From: Acidobacteriota bacterium | Lineage (GTDB): Bacteria > Acidobacteriota > Polarisedimenticolia > Polarisedimenticolales > Polarisedimenticolaceae | Direction: 5' to 3' | Assembly: GCA_029861955.1 (NCBI GenBank) | Contig: JAOTYK010000028.1 | Location: 1 to 45,782, forward strand | DNA: 45,782 bases | Shown here: one piece after another, positions 8,237 through 17,319 of the stretch | Position numbering within the stretch: the stretch's first letter is position 1 | Layout: each line of letters opens with the position of its first letter | The notes under the pieces: model-generated | Seen by the model: the letters and a program-made list of their open reading frames with translations, nothing else | The model's database searches: none | What the model was told of the DNA's origin: nothing | Translations under genes and position numbers: made by a program

Positions 8237-10230
8237 CTACAGGCCGGAACCACCCTGGAGCCGGCTGTTGCCGGCCCGACCAGGGATCCGCAGGTCGATC
8301 GAATCCGGACCAGGTAGTAGTAGATCGAAGCGGGAACGGAACCGTCGCTTGCCGTGATGGCGGAGGTCCCGTCCTCGACACAGGTCGACCCACTCCAGTC
8401 CGTCGCGCTGCCGGAGCGAAGCAGGTCGTAGGTCGGGGTCGTCGTTCCGGAATCGACGGGCTGCCGCCAGGCAAACCCGGTCGGTGACGCAGACTCGACT
8501 CGCAGTTTCACGGGCTCCGGCGGCTGACTCCAGATGGCGGGATCCGCCACCGCGCAGTCGACGGCGTCGCCGACGCCGTCGAGATCTCCATCGACGCCAC
8601 CCTGGGAGACCGTCAGAAGTTGGTTGGCGGCGACATTCAGGAGTGTGCTCTCCGTCCCGTCGGTCCAGCGGATGACCAGCGGAGAGACCGTCGATGACGA
8701 GCCGAGGCCGAAGTGCGCCTCCGCTGCATTGCCCGAGAGATAGCTCTCGCCGGAAACGATGTCGCGACGATGGGTGGTCCCACCGATGGTGGCCAGCAGG
8801 CGCGCTCCCACGCCGTCACGATTCAATCCCGGACGCTGAACGAGCCGGACGGACAGGTAGTTGTTGGACTGTCCGCTCGTGTTCTCGTACAGCCTTGAGG
8901 GATCGAGCAGGTTGCCGACGACGAGATCCTCGTCACCGTCCCGGTCGTAGTCGAACGCGATCAACGCTCTGGAATCATCCGGTGCCAGGAGACCCACGCC
9001 GTCGTCCCGGGTGAACTGACCCGACCCGTTGTTGCGGAAGAAGACGGACGGGGTGTCCAGGAGTGCCGAGTTGGGTAGGCCGACAAGAGCGATGAACTGC
9101 TGGAAGCCCGACACGACGACGAGGTCCAGGTCACCGTCGTTGTCCGCATCCGTGAAGTCCGCGCCCCACCCCCAGTAGGTGTCGGCGACGCCCCGCGCGC
9201 CGGCCTCGTCGTTGAAATAGACGGTCCCGGTGGCCGCGAACTCGTTGACGTTCATGGCATTGAACTGGGTGGTGCCGAAATAGAGATCCGGGTCCGTAAT
9301 ATTGCTGGCGAAGACATCGAGGTCCAGGTCGTTGTCGATGTCTCCGACCGCAAGACCCATGTCGTTTCCGGTGTGAGTCGCCCCGACCGCCATCGACCGA
9401 TCGAAGAAGCGCCCCCCGACGTTGTTGTAGTAGGCGTCGGCCGTATGATCGACGGCGACGAAGATGTCCGGATCGAGGTTTCCGTCAAAATTGGCGATGA
9501 CCGCCCCGAAACTGTCCCGCGCGAACAGCGGAATGTTGGTCGCGGTCACGTCCTCGAACTGCAAACTCCCAAGGTTCAGGTAGACACGGTTCCACGCGTC
9601 AAACTCCGGGGAGCCGGAGCCGACCTCGCGGGTCCAGGCCGGAACGTAGAGATCGAGGAGGCCATCGCCGTCGAAGTCGGCGATCGATAAACCGCATCGA
9701 AAATAACCGACCGGGTCGAACCCCGAACCGGCCGTGACGTCGGTAAAGACTCCGGTGCCGTCGTTTCGGTAGATCTTGCTTGTCGGGTAACTACCGCTGC
9801 CGTCGTCGTCGTTGACGAGGACCAGGTCGACATCGCCGTCGTTGTCGAGGTCGGCAAATTGAGCGACCCGCGAGAGGCCCGTATCTCCCAGCCCCGAACT
9901 GACGGTCTCGTCCTTGAAACGCTTCGCACCGACGTCCAACTCGTTGACGAACAGGCGGTTGGTGCGACCGAGCTGGTCGAGCATGAGGACGTCCAGATCG
10001 CCGTCGCCATCCACATCGCCGACGGCCAGACCCGTCCCCATGTTTCGCTGCAGCAGGTCGGCGCCGGTCGATGCGAGCGCCGGGAATGTGGGGCCATAGT
10101 CGGAGACAAAATTGAATTTCGTCGCCGCGGCGTCTTCGACGTAGGTCTGAGCCAACGCGGGAGACACAAGAGCCACGAAGGCCAGCGCGAACACTGACCA
10201 AGCCGCGACGACAAACGCTGATCGTCCCAT
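8233..10230 (-). CDS. Secreted FG-GAP/VCBS repeat protein with ASPIC/UnbV domain and C-terminal Fn3-like module
   Basis: 665 residues. Signal peptide ends ...SPALAQ. A seven-bladed FG-GAP propeller is marked by Ca-binding loops such as VGDVDGDGDLDVLMLD, FADLDNDGDVDLVLV, IADFDGDGLLDLYVP and FTDADNDGDLDLVVV. The ASPIC/UnbV domain follows (DGVGARLLATIGG ... AEAHFGLGSSSTVSPLVIRW). The last 95 residues form a separate beta-rich module (YDLLRSGSATDW ... YYYLVRIRSTCGS) resembling modules in the two metallophosphoesterases at the far end of the window. A GGGGGGTGAG Shine-Dalgarno lies before the ATG, and a TATATAAAC -10-like element about 35 bases further up. Likely surface-exposed; partner unknown. 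Confidence 0.88.
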   Translation of the reverse strand: MGRSAFVVAAWSVFALAFVALVSPALAQTYVEDAAATKFNFVSDYGPTFPALASTGADLLQRNMGTGLAVGDVDGDGDLDVLMLDQLGRTNRLFVNELDVGAKRFKDETVSSGLGDTGLSRVAQFADLDNDGDVDLVLVNDDDGSGSYPTSKIYRNDGTGVFTDVTAGSGFDPVGYFRCGLSIADFDGDGLLDLYVPAWTREVGSGSPEFDAWNRVYLNLGSLQFEDVTATNIPLFARDSFGAVIANFDGNLDPDIFVAVDHTADAYYNNVGGRFFDRSMAVGATHTGNDMGLAVGDIDNDLDLDVFASNITDPDLYFGTTQFNAMNVNEFAATGTVYFNDEAGARGVADTYWGWGADFTDADNDGDLDLVVVSGFQQFIALVGLPNSALLDTPSVFFRNNGSGQFTRDDGVGLLAPDDSRALIAFDYDRDGDEDLVVGNLLDPSRLYENTSGQSNNYLSVRLVQRPGLNRDGVGARLLATIGGTTHRRDIVSGESYLSGNAAEAHFGLGSSSTVSPLVIRWTDGTESTLLNVAANQLLTVSQGGVDGDLDGVGDAVDCAVADPAIWSQPPEPVKLRVESASPTGFAWRQPVDSGTTTPTYDLLRSGSATDWSGSTCVEDGTSAITASDGSVPASIYYYLVRIRSTCGSLVGPATAGSRVVPACS

Positions 10231-10320
10231 GATCTCACCCCCCCAGGAGCTATCGAACGTTTATATACCGCGCATGGAGCGGACGAATCCGGAAAAAAAA
10301 TGCCCGCGACAAAAACGCAG

Positions 10321-11556
10321 CTATTCGTAGCCAAGCGCGTCGATAGGGTTCAGCCGGGCCGCATTGACCGCCGGGTAGGTCCCGAACACGATCCCGACCG
10401 TGACGGAGAAGCTGAAGGACAGCAGGATCGAGAATCCGGTCACGACCGTGGACCAGTCCGATAACGCGGAGACGCCCTGAGCGATGCTGATCCCCAGGAT
10501 CACGCCCAGCATGCCGCCGAGCAACGAGATGAGGACCGCCTCAAACAGGAACTGCGAGAGGATGTCGCGCCGTCGAGCGCCGATGGCACGGCGAACGCCA
10601 ATCTCCCGAGTTCGCTCCAGAACGCTGGCCATCATGATATTCATGATCCCGATCCCACCGACCAGCAACGAGATCCCGGCGATCCCACCCATGACGATGT
10701 TGAAGATCCGTCGCGTCCTGCGGCTCTGATCCAGAAGGTCTTGCGGGACGATGATCGTGAAATCACGTTCGCCGCCATGGAGATCCTCAAGCACCTCATC
10801 GATGATCCGGGTGGTGCTTTCGATCGATGCGCCGTGGGCGACCTGCAACACGATCTCGTCGAGTTCGCTCGAGAGTGTGGAAAGCTCGTACATCTTGAGA
10901 GCCGTGCTGATGGGAATGAAGACCGAGTTGTCCGCACTGTCGAGATCGACACCCTGGAACGAGTCCTTGGCGAGGATCTGCGGGGCGAGCAGTCCGACGA
11001 CCGTAAACCACGTATCGCTGATCTTTACGGGTCGGCCGATCGGGTCCTCGAAGGCAAACAGCTCCTCGCGAGCGCGATCCCCGAGGACGCAGACACGCTG
11101 GAAGCCGTCCGATTCATCGGCATCGAAGAGAGTGCCCCGAGAGATCGAGAGGTTCGAGAGTTCGAAGTAATTGCGGCCGACTCCAAGAACCGCCCCCTCG
11201 CTGCGGCCATGGGGCGAGAGGACCCGATCGACTCGGATTCTCTTCTGGGCGCTTGCAAGCGTAATGTCCCGGGCGACCATCCGCATGTTGTCGATGTCGG
11301 TTCGCTTCAGGCCCTGACTACGCTCTCGGATCGTGAATAGATCCTCGTTGTCGACCGCCTTCTCGCGAATGAGGATGTTCCGGAGGCCCATCGCGTCGAT
11401 CATCTCGAGGGCCTCGGCCTGTGCACCTGCCCCGATCGACAACATGGAAATTACCGCACCCACGCCAAAGATCATCCCGAGCATGGTCAGGAGTGAACGC
11501 AGTTTCTGCCTGACGAGGTTTCCGCCTGCGGTCCGCAGGTACTCGAGGAAGTGCAT
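10321..11556 (-). CDS. MacB/FtsX-type ABC transporter permease
   Basis: 411 residues with the standard MacB permease plan: TM1 (about 21-42, SLLTMLGMIFGVGAVISMLS), a periplasmic MacB_PCD domain (about 45-270), and the FtsX domain with three TMs, containing IMMASVLERTREIGVRRAIG and ARRRDILSQFLFEAVLISLL. MacB-type systems use an ABC ATPase, this permease and a periplasmic adaptor to expel macrolides, lipoproteins or peptides by mechanotransmission. This protein has no nucleotide-binding domain. It is the last gene of a minus-strand run behind three adaptors (12 bases after the nearest). No ATPase gene is in the window. Downstream on the minus strand a run of eight T (plus-strand A tract near 10296-10303) may mark a weak terminator. 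Confidence 0.92.
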   Translation of the reverse strand: MHFLEYLRTAGGNLVRQKLRSLLTMLGMIFGVGAVISMLSIGAGAQAEALEMIDAMGLRNILIREKAVDNEDLFTIRERSQGLKRTDIDNMRMVARDITLASAQKRIRVDRVLSPHGRSEGAVLGVGRNYFELSNLSISRGTLFDADESDGFQRVCVLGDRAREELFAFEDPIGRPVKISDTWFTVVGLLAPQILAKDSFQGVDLDSADNSVFIPISTALKMYELSTLSSELDEIVLQVAHGASIESTTRIIDEVLEDLHGGERDFTIIVPQDLLDQSRRTRRIFNIVMGGIAGISLLVGGIGIMNIMMASVLERTREIGVRRAIGARRRDILSQFLFEAVLISLLGGMLGVILGISIAQGVSALSDWSTVVTGFSILLSFSFSVTVGIVFGTYPAVNAARLNPIDALGYE

Positions 11557-11568
11557 TCGCCGGGCCCC

Positions 11569-12804
11569 CTAACCTGCGTCCGGCGAAGAGGAGGCATCCT
11601 CGGAGTCGCGGGCGAGTTCGACATCACCGAGGACGACGCGCTCGCCGGCGGCCAGTCCCTCGTCGATCACCACTCGAACGCGATCACCGGTCCCGGGAAC
11701 CACGGGTCGACGCACAAATTGGCCGTTCTCCGCTACCACGACAAACTGTTGTTCACCCTCTCCGCGCAATGCCGCGCGCGGGACGACGATGCGATCCTCG
11801 ACGCGGCCGGCCGAGACTTGCGCGGTTCCCTTCATCCCGGGCTTCAGAAGACCTGCGGGGACGTCGGTCAGGGCGACGCGTATTTCCGTGAACTTGACGG
11901 GAGACCCTCGCTCGATGGGACGGGAGAGCTCGGCGACGTGGTCCACCTTACCTGCGAACACGTGTCCGGGGCGGGCGTCGATGCGTACCTCTGCGTCGGC
12001 ACCCTTCTCTATGCGGGCGGCGTCACGCTCCGCAACGAATGCCGTCAATGCGGCACTGTCCGGATCGACGATCGACATGATGACATTTCCCGAGAACAGC
12101 GAGTCGCCCACACCGACCGAGGCTCCTCGCCAGTTCTTTCGATAGAGCACCAGACCCGAGAGCGGGGAGCGAAGTACCATGTTGCCAAGACTGGTCTCGA
12201 CACGGCTGATGTTGCCGCTTACCTGCTCTTTCTCCACATCGAGGATCCGTTCCTCGATCTCGTAAAACTCACCCCGGAGCTGGATGCTTGCATCGGCAAA
12301 CACGATCGTCTCCTCGGCGTCATCGAGTCGAACCTCGTCTTCAAGCATCTCCTGCTTGCTGTAGATCGTCGTGTCCACGATCTGAAACGCAGAGACGTTG
12401 TCGCGCTCGAGCTCTGCGACCTCACGCATCACGCTCAGGGTCCCCTCGGCGATTTCCGCGTTGAGATCGTTTCCCGTCAGCCGTTGCTCGGATGACGCGA
12501 ACGACGCCCGATGGTTTTCCAGGTCGATATTCAGTTTCGTGTCGTCGAAGGTGACGACGACATCGCCCTTCTTGACCAACGTACCCTCCCGCGCCAGATC
12601 CTTGACCTGCAGCGCGCCGGTCGGAACTCGCGGGACCGCGATCGGCGAAGCATCCGTGGCTTCGAGATAGCCGTCTGCCGGGACGTACAGGTGGATAGAC
12701 GTCGTCTCCGCCACGATGAGGACGGTGTCGTCGACGGGAGGATCGCCACATCCGGCGATCAACAGCAGCCCGAGGGTCAGGAGACCTGCGCAGCGTAGAT
12801 TCAT
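11569..12804 (-). CDS. HlyD/RND-type periplasmic adaptor lipoprotein (first of three, nearest the permease)
   Basis: 411 residues. The start at 12804 overlaps the upstream stop as ATGA and gives a clean lipoprotein signal (MNLRCAGLLTLGLLLIAGCG); frame extends upstream but inside the previous gene. Membrane-fusion architecture is visible: barrel-sandwich halves (VKKGDVVVTFDDTKL ... VLRSPLSGLVLYRKNWRG), a helical hairpin of about 100 residues between them, a beta-barrel (AEVRIDARPGHVFAGKVDHV) and a membrane-proximal domain (RVRVVIDEGLAAGERVVLGD). Such proteins bridge an inner-membrane permease and an outer-membrane exit. Tight coupling with two more adaptors and the MacB permease indicates one machine. 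Confidence 0.88.
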   Translation of the reverse strand: MNLRCAGLLTLGLLLIAGCGDPPVDDTVLIVAETTSIHLYVPADGYLEATDASPIAVPRVPTGALQVKDLAREGTLVKKGDVVVTFDDTKLNIDLENHRASFASSEQRLTGNDLNAEIAEGTLSVMREVAELERDNVSAFQIVDTTIYSKQEMLEDEVRLDDAEETIVFADASIQLRGEFYEIEERILDVEKEQVSGNISRVETSLGNMVLRSPLSGLVLYRKNWRGASVGVGDSLFSGNVIMSIVDPDSAALTAFVAERDAARIEKGADAEVRIDARPGHVFAGKVDHVAELSRPIERGSPVKFTEIRVALTDVPAGLLKPGMKGTAQVSAGRVEDRIVVPRAALRGEGEQQFVVVAENGQFVRRPVVPGTGDRVRVVIDEGLAAGERVVLGDVELARDSEDASSSPDAG

Positions 12805-14009
12805 GAGCGTTCCGGCAATTGCAATCGATCGCCTTCCTTCAGGCCCTCGCGAACGATGACCCGCTCGGCGCCTCGTTCGCCGAGAACGATCGATTGCCTT
12901 CGGGTGCCTCCCGATCGTGCGACGGCGACCCACGTTCCATCCGCGTCCTTGCGGACCGCCGCAAGAGGAATCGTGAGTTGTCCCACGACGCGACGGGTCT
13001 CGACTCGAACGGTCACGCCCATTCCGGGTCGCAAGACTTCGGTGTCGATCTCATGCAATGGGAGGATGGCATCGAAGATCTTGCTGCGATCCTGAATGGA
13101 GCGCTCTCGAACGATCTTGCCGATGCTGCCGACACTGGTGGAGAGGACCATCCCGGGAATCGCGTCGATCTTGATCTCAGCAGGCTGCCCGGGCGCGACG
13201 GCGGCCGCATCTGCTTCGAGGACGGTGGACTCGACCTGGAGAGTCGATACGTCAGCCACACGAATGATCTTGGCCAACATCCAGACGGCCTCGCCTACCT
13301 CCCAGCGGTCCCCGTTCCGCTTAGGGATGTAGACGACGAGGCCACCGACCGGGGAGGGGATGTTGAATTTGTCTCTGACCTCCTCGTAGTAGGCGATGCG
13401 GTCCTCGCTGAATTTCTGTTTGGCGTCGAGCAACTGAAGGGATGAACGTACCCACTCCTGTTCGAAGCCGATCTTCTCCTGCAGAAACCCGACGCGACGC
13501 CGGGCCAGATCTCTTCGCAACTCGTTCTCGCGGACTTCAAGAGAAGAGACAAGGCTCTCCGGAACTGAGAGATCGAGATCCACCAGTTTCAGTTCGCCCT
13601 CGGCGCGAACGAGGTCAAGACGCAATTCCCTCAGCGCGACGTCGAGGTTCCGTTGCTCCTTGTCCTTTGTCTGTCGTGTGGTCTCGAGCGTCGCCCGCTC
13701 GATTCGCAGCCGATCTTCCAGATCCGTCGCATCGAATCGAGCGACGACGTCGCCTTCCTTGACCCAGCTTCCTTCCGGAATCATCCAGGTCAAGTTGTAC
13801 CGCCAGACATCCCTCACCGATGGGGGTCCGATCTCGATATGGATCTTGGACTCGAGTTTCCCGGGCGCCTCGACGACGAGCGGTAGGTCACCACGCTCCA
13901 CCCGCGCCCATCGCGAACCTTCGCTCGACCTTGACCCGAGGACGACGACCACGAGGATGACGATCGCAAGGGCGGTGAAACCAAGATAGCGAGCGCTTCG
14001 GCGACTCAT
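12801..14009 (-). CDS. HlyD-family periplasmic adaptor, single-TM anchored (second of three)
   Basis: 402 residues with an N-terminal membrane anchor (about residues 9-26, YLGFTALAIVILVVVVLG) and no lipobox. Biotinyl-lipoyl-like halves flank a long coiled-coil hairpin (about 100-220), followed by the beta-barrel (AVAPGQPAEIKIDAIPGMVL) and membrane-proximal domain (TIPLAAVRKDADGTWVAVAR; RVIVREGLKEGDRLQLPE). Both ends overlap neighbours by 4 bases (ATGA at 14006-14009 and 12801-12804), so the three adaptors are translated as a coupled set. It differs in sequence from both flanking adaptors and is probably an old paralogue rather than a recent copy. Confidence 0.88.
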   Translation of the reverse strand: MSRRSARYLGFTALAIVILVVVVLGSRSSEGSRWARVERGDLPLVVEAPGKLESKIHIEIGPPSVRDVWRYNLTWMIPEGSWVKEGDVVARFDATDLEDRLRIERATLETTRQTKDKEQRNLDVALRELRLDLVRAEGELKLVDLDLSVPESLVSSLEVRENELRRDLARRRVGFLQEKIGFEQEWVRSSLQLLDAKQKFSEDRIAYYEEVRDKFNIPSPVGGLVVYIPKRNGDRWEVGEAVWMLAKIIRVADVSTLQVESTVLEADAAAVAPGQPAEIKIDAIPGMVLSTSVGSIGKIVRERSIQDRSKIFDAILPLHEIDTEVLRPGMGVTVRVETRRVVGQLTIPLAAVRKDADGTWVAVARSGGTRRQSIVLGERGAERVIVREGLKEGDRLQLPERS

Positions 14010-15256
14010 GGCGCCGCATCCTTCACGCCGGTCGCTCCGCCGGCCTCAGGCGCCGTGACGGTGAGCTGGGACCACGCATCCTCCGTCAGCAGGTAGTGGG
14101 TCGAATTGCGTGCGATCGGATCGATCGTCGTTCTTCCCGAGGCCGTGAAGAGCCAGTACGTCTCTCCATCGCTCGCGACCGAGCCACGAGCGACGAGTGG
14201 AGCGTCGGCATGTCGATCGAGCACGACCCGGCCTCTGGCCGACATGCCGGGCTTCATCATCCCGTCACTCCAGGTCTCCGAGAGAGTCGCCTCGACGCGG
14301 AAGATGGCGATCTTCGAACTGTCACTGCGACGCACGGCCATCGAGGGGATATGTTCGATCTGTCCGGAAACCGTTTGGCCGGGGAAAGCGTCGAGGTCGA
14401 TCTCGATCGGCATCCCGACTTCCAGTTGCGGGGCATCGACCTCGTTGACCAGAAAGACCGCCTTCATCTCGCTCAGGTCCGGCAGACTCACCAGGACCTG
14501 GCCCGGCCAGCAGGAATCGCCCTCCTGGTGCTTCGTCGTCGTCCTGTCCCGGGTGGCGAAGACGACCAGCCCGGCTGCCGGCGCCTGAATCGTCAGAAGG
14601 GACAGATCACTGCGGGCGGTCCGCAGATCTTTCTTCTTCTTCTCGCGATCGATTCTCAGGACCTCGGCCTGGGTGGTTCCGCGTCCCTGCGTCAACGCCA
14701 ATCGCTCTTGCGTCTCGGCCAGCGACTCCTCGGCCTTCGAGAACGCCAACTGCCGCTCGCTGTACTCTTTTCGCGAGAGCACCTCCGGGTCGATCGACGC
14801 CAGCAGCGCCGCGCGATCGCGCTCGAACTGCTTCTCCGCCAACTCGATCTCGAGGTCTTTCAGCTGGCTGGCCAGCTGGTTGTGCGACGAGAGGATGGCG
14901 ATCTCGGCGTTGAGGATCTCTGCCTCGAGGACACGCACACGATCGGCCAGTGACGAGTCGTCGAATCCGATCAGTGGATCCCCCGGTTCGACCGTGGAGC
15001 CCTCGTCCGCCATGAACAGAATGCGTAACTGGAACATGGCGGTCTGTGGCGACTTGACCTCGATGGAGCGAACGGCCTCGAGTTCCCCGGTGAGGAGGAG
15101 GGATCGCTCGAACGGACCGCGCTCGAAGACCGCCGACCGGGTGACGCTCGGCGTCGATTGGGACCCGGCGGGAGCGTCTTCGGTCCCCCCACAGCCCAGA
15201 ATCGCCAGGAGGGCGGCCGATAGGCAGGCCGCACGAATTCTCACCGAAAGACCCAT
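14006..15256 (-). CDS. HlyD-family periplasmic adaptor lipoprotein (third of three, promoter-proximal)
   Basis: 416 residues with a lipoprotein signal (AALLAILGCGG, Cys near residue 22). It has the usual adaptor order: lipoyl half (EPGDPLIGFDDSSLADRVRV), a long coiled-coil hairpin rich in Glu/Arg/Leu (about 100-205), the second lipoyl half (LLTIQAPAAGLVVFATRDRT) and a beta-barrel (VGMPIEIDLDAFPGQTVSGQ). The C-terminal domain ends with a region giving VARGSVASDGETYWLFTASG. It is first of the coupled run of three adaptors plus permease; only 54 bases separate it from the phosphatase-fold gene upstream, so read-through transcription from there is possible. Confidence 0.87.
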   Translation of the reverse strand: MGLSVRIRAACLSAALLAILGCGGTEDAPAGSQSTPSVTRSAVFERGPFERSLLLTGELEAVRSIEVKSPQTAMFQLRILFMADEGSTVEPGDPLIGFDDSSLADRVRVLEAEILNAEIAILSSHNQLASQLKDLEIELAEKQFERDRAALLASIDPEVLSRKEYSERQLAFSKAEESLAETQERLALTQGRGTTQAEVLRIDREKKKKDLRTARSDLSLLTIQAPAAGLVVFATRDRTTTKHQEGDSCWPGQVLVSLPDLSEMKAVFLVNEVDAPQLEVGMPIEIDLDAFPGQTVSGQIEHIPSMAVRRSDSSKIAIFRVEATLSETWSDGMMKPGMSARGRVVLDRHADAPLVARGSVASDGETYWLFTASGRTTIDPIARNSTHYLLTEDAWSQLTVTAPEAGGATGVKDAAP

Positions 15257-15310
15257 GAATCACTCCCGATCGCCGCAGCTCAGTGTAGCCCACCGCAGCG
15301 GGCGCGGCGA

Positions 15311-16057
15311 TCAGTCCAGGTGGAAATCGGCGAGGATCGGCAGGTGATCGCTGGCGATACGGGAGATCGGCAGGGGACAGCGGGTCACCGAGACGGACTT
15401 CAGCGGCCCACGAAAGTAAATGCGGTCGAGCCCCCCGGTCGGAGAAAACGACGGATAGGTCGCCACGGCTCTGGAGGGAGCGTCCGCCCGACTCGTCGCG
15501 GAGGCCATGGCCATCTTGCCGGTCAGGACGGGATGCAGGAGCGACCGCCAATCGTTGAAGTCTCCACCGACGAGGCACGCACCATCGTGGCCGACGGCCG
15601 CGAACTCGCCGGACTCGGCAAGAAGCCCGAGCTGGTGTGTACGCTCACGAGCCGATAACCCGAGATGAAGGTTGAACACGTCCACGTGTCGGGGGATCCC
15701 GTCGTCGCCGTCCATCCGGATGCGGGTATGTTGGCAGCCACGCTTCTTCTTCGCCCCGACCGTCAGGTCAATGTTCCGTTCATGCTCGATGGGATGGCGA
15801 CTGAGGGTCGCGTTGCCGTAGCGGCCCTTTCGTAGAACGTGATTGTGCCCGACGACGTAGTGTGGAAAGCGCAACGAGACCGCCAGCTCCCGTGCCATGT
15901 CCATCTCTCTGGAGCGTGGGACGCCGCAGTCGACTTCCTGCAGCAGAACCACATCCGGGTCATGGTGCGCGACGATGCGTACGATCCGTTCCGGGCGAAA
16001 CCGTCGGTCCATGCCGATCGCCCGATGGATGTTGTAGGTCAGTACGCGGAGTCTCAT
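15311..16057 (-). CDS. Endonuclease/exonuclease/phosphatase (EEP) family hydrolase
   Basis: 248 residues, cytoplasmic (no signal). The start at 16057 has GAGGA just upstream and puts the family's first strand at the N-terminus (MRLRVLTYNIHRAIG). EEP motifs in order: YNIH (metal-binding Asn), VVLLQEVDC (catalytic Glu), HVDVFNLHLG (His), LVGGDFNDW (Asp and Asn of GDFN) and RIASDHLPILADF (Asp-His). The family includes Mg-dependent DNases, phosphodiesterases and sphingomyelinases; a CDP-alcohol-pathway or lipid phosphodiesterase role is as likely as a nuclease one. It is co-directional with the adaptor operon and divergent from the response regulator. Confidence 0.88.
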   Translation of the reverse strand: MRLRVLTYNIHRAIGMDRRFRPERIVRIVAHHDPDVVLLQEVDCGVPRSREMDMARELAVSLRFPHYVVGHNHVLRKGRYGNATLSRHPIEHERNIDLTVGAKKKRGCQHTRIRMDGDDGIPRHVDVFNLHLGLSARERTHQLGLLAESGEFAAVGHDGACLVGGDFNDWRSLLHPVLTGKMAMASATSRADAPSRAVATYPSFSPTGGLDRIYFRGPLKSVSVTRCPLPISRIASDHLPILADFHLD

Positions 16058-16200
16058 GAATCCTCGTCGGATCGACGGCACCTCAGGGCCTCGTTTAACT
16101 ATTGCGCCGGAAACGGCTAGCAGGCAAATACAGCCCGAGTTTCTCGGAATTGGGCCCCGGGGCAGCGCCCCACTCCGGCGTGCTACTCTCTTGTGGCGAC

Positions 16201-16221
16201 ACCCGATTTCCCAGATCGGGT
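16201..16221. promoter_or_regulatory. Inverted repeat upstream of the response regulator gene
   Basis: A perfect 7-base inverted repeat, ACCCGAT-N7-ATCGGGT, lies 45 bases before the response regulator start, in the 208-base divergent region. Size and spacing fit a dimeric operator, possibly for autoregulation by the LuxR-type protein, or a 5' leader hairpin. No confident -35/-10 pair was found around it. Confidence 0.35.
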
Positions 16222-16265
16222 CATGGTTCGGGGGCTCTGAGTCAACAACGCAGGAGGCAAGCTCG

Positions 16266-16922
16266 ATGACACAGTCGATCGCCGTGTTGCTTGTGGACGA
16301 CCATTCGCTCGTCCGTGAAATGCTCGTTGATCGTCTCTCCCGCGAACAAGATATCCAGATTGTCGGAACCGCTTCAAACGGTGACGACGCCATCGTTCGT
16401 GCGGGAGAGTCGCAGCCGGATATCGTCTTGATGGATATCGACATGCCGGGGACCCACTGCTTCAGTGCGGCGCGGCAGATACGTCAGCAGTGTCCCGAGA
16501 CCCGTGTTCTCTATCTGAGCGCCTTCTTCAACGATCGGTACATCTCCGACGCCCTCGAGTCCGAGGGTACCGGTTACATCACCAAGGACGAGCCGCCGGA
16601 GATCGTCCTGAAGGCCATTCGCCTGGCCGCGTCAGGGATGGCGTACTTCTCCCCGCGAGTCCAGGAACGGCTGGTGATCGACGAGACGGGGATGTCCCTG
16701 GGCGATGGAACACGGACGAAGGCAAGTACCTTGACTCAAAGAGAGTTGGAGACGGTCCGTTACATCGCACGTGGGATGTCAAAGAAAGAGATCGCGGCAT
16801 TGATCAAGGTCAGCGTCAAGACCGTCGAGATGCACACCCAGAACGCGATGAACAAGCTGGACATCCACGATCGTGTCGATCTTGCCCGTTACGCGATCCG
16901 TGAGGGTCTGGCACAAGCCTGA
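16266..16922 (+). CDS. NarL/FixJ (LuxR)-type response regulator
   Basis: 218 residues. The ATG at 16266 follows AGGAGG (16252-16257). Receiver domain 5-120: acidic pair D11/D12, phospho-acceptor D57 in IVLMDIDMPG, Ser85 in LYLSAF and Lys107 in GYITKDEP. The C-terminal LuxR helix-turn-helix (about 155-215) carries LTQRELETVRYIARGMSKKE and VKTVEMHTQNAMNKL. All residues needed for phosphorylation and DNA binding are present. No sensor kinase gene is adjacent, so it is an orphan regulator here. The cupin gene follows after 12 bases and the radical SAM gene after that, suggesting co-transcription. Confidence 0.93.
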   Translation: MTQSIAVLLVDDHSLVREMLVDRLSREQDIQIVGTASNGDDAIVRAGESQPDIVLMDIDMPGTHCFSAARQIRQQCPETRVLYLSAFFNDRYISDALESEGTGYITKDEPPEIVLKAIRLAASGMAYFSPRVQERLVIDETGMSLGDGTRTKASTLTQRELETVRYIARGMSKKEIAALIKVSVKTVEMHTQNAMNKLDIHDRVDLARYAIREGLAQA

Positions 16923-16934
16923 GAGGATCGCCCG

Positions 16935-17309
16935 ATGAGTCACGATAGCGGTCACGCAGTCAAGAAAGCCTCCGACGTCGACGCAACTGTCGTCGGTGCG
17001 GGAACGGCTACGACCACCCAGACGTTGCTGGGCGCCGCCGACGGCGCGCCCCATTTCGCGATGCGACGGTTCAGCATGGGGGACGGCGGCGGGATGCCGC
17101 TCCACACCAACACCGTGGAACACGAGCAGTACGTGCTTCGCGGTCGCGCCCGCGTCACGATCGGTACGGAGTCGTTCGAGGTGTCGGAGGGTACGGTCGT
17201 GTTTATCCCCGCGGGTGTTCCTCACGACTACACCGTGCTTGACGCACCCTTCGAATTCCTCTGCATGGTTCCCAATCTCCCGGACAACATTCAGATCGTG
17301 GAGCGCTGA
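16935..17309 (+). CDS. Small cupin-domain protein
   Basis: 124 residues, one conserved-cupin barrel covering about 38-112. Motif 1 is GGGMPLHTNTVEHEQYVLRG (metal ligands likely His57, His63 or Glu64); motif 2 is VFIPAGVPHDYTV (His97). No signal peptide. GAGAGGA precedes the ATG. Single-domain cupins of this type can be metal-dependent dioxygenases, isomerases or ligand-binding proteins; the substrate cannot be read from sequence. It sits between the response regulator and a radical SAM gene whose GTG start comes 11 bases after its stop. Confidence 0.85.
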   Translation: MSHDSGHAVKKASDVDATVVGAGTATTTQTLLGAADGAPHFAMRRFSMGDGGGMPLHTNTVEHEQYVLRGRARVTIGTESFEVSEGTVVFIPAGVPHDYTVLDAPFEFLCMVPNLPDNIQIVER

Positions 17310-17319
17310 GTCGTCACCG

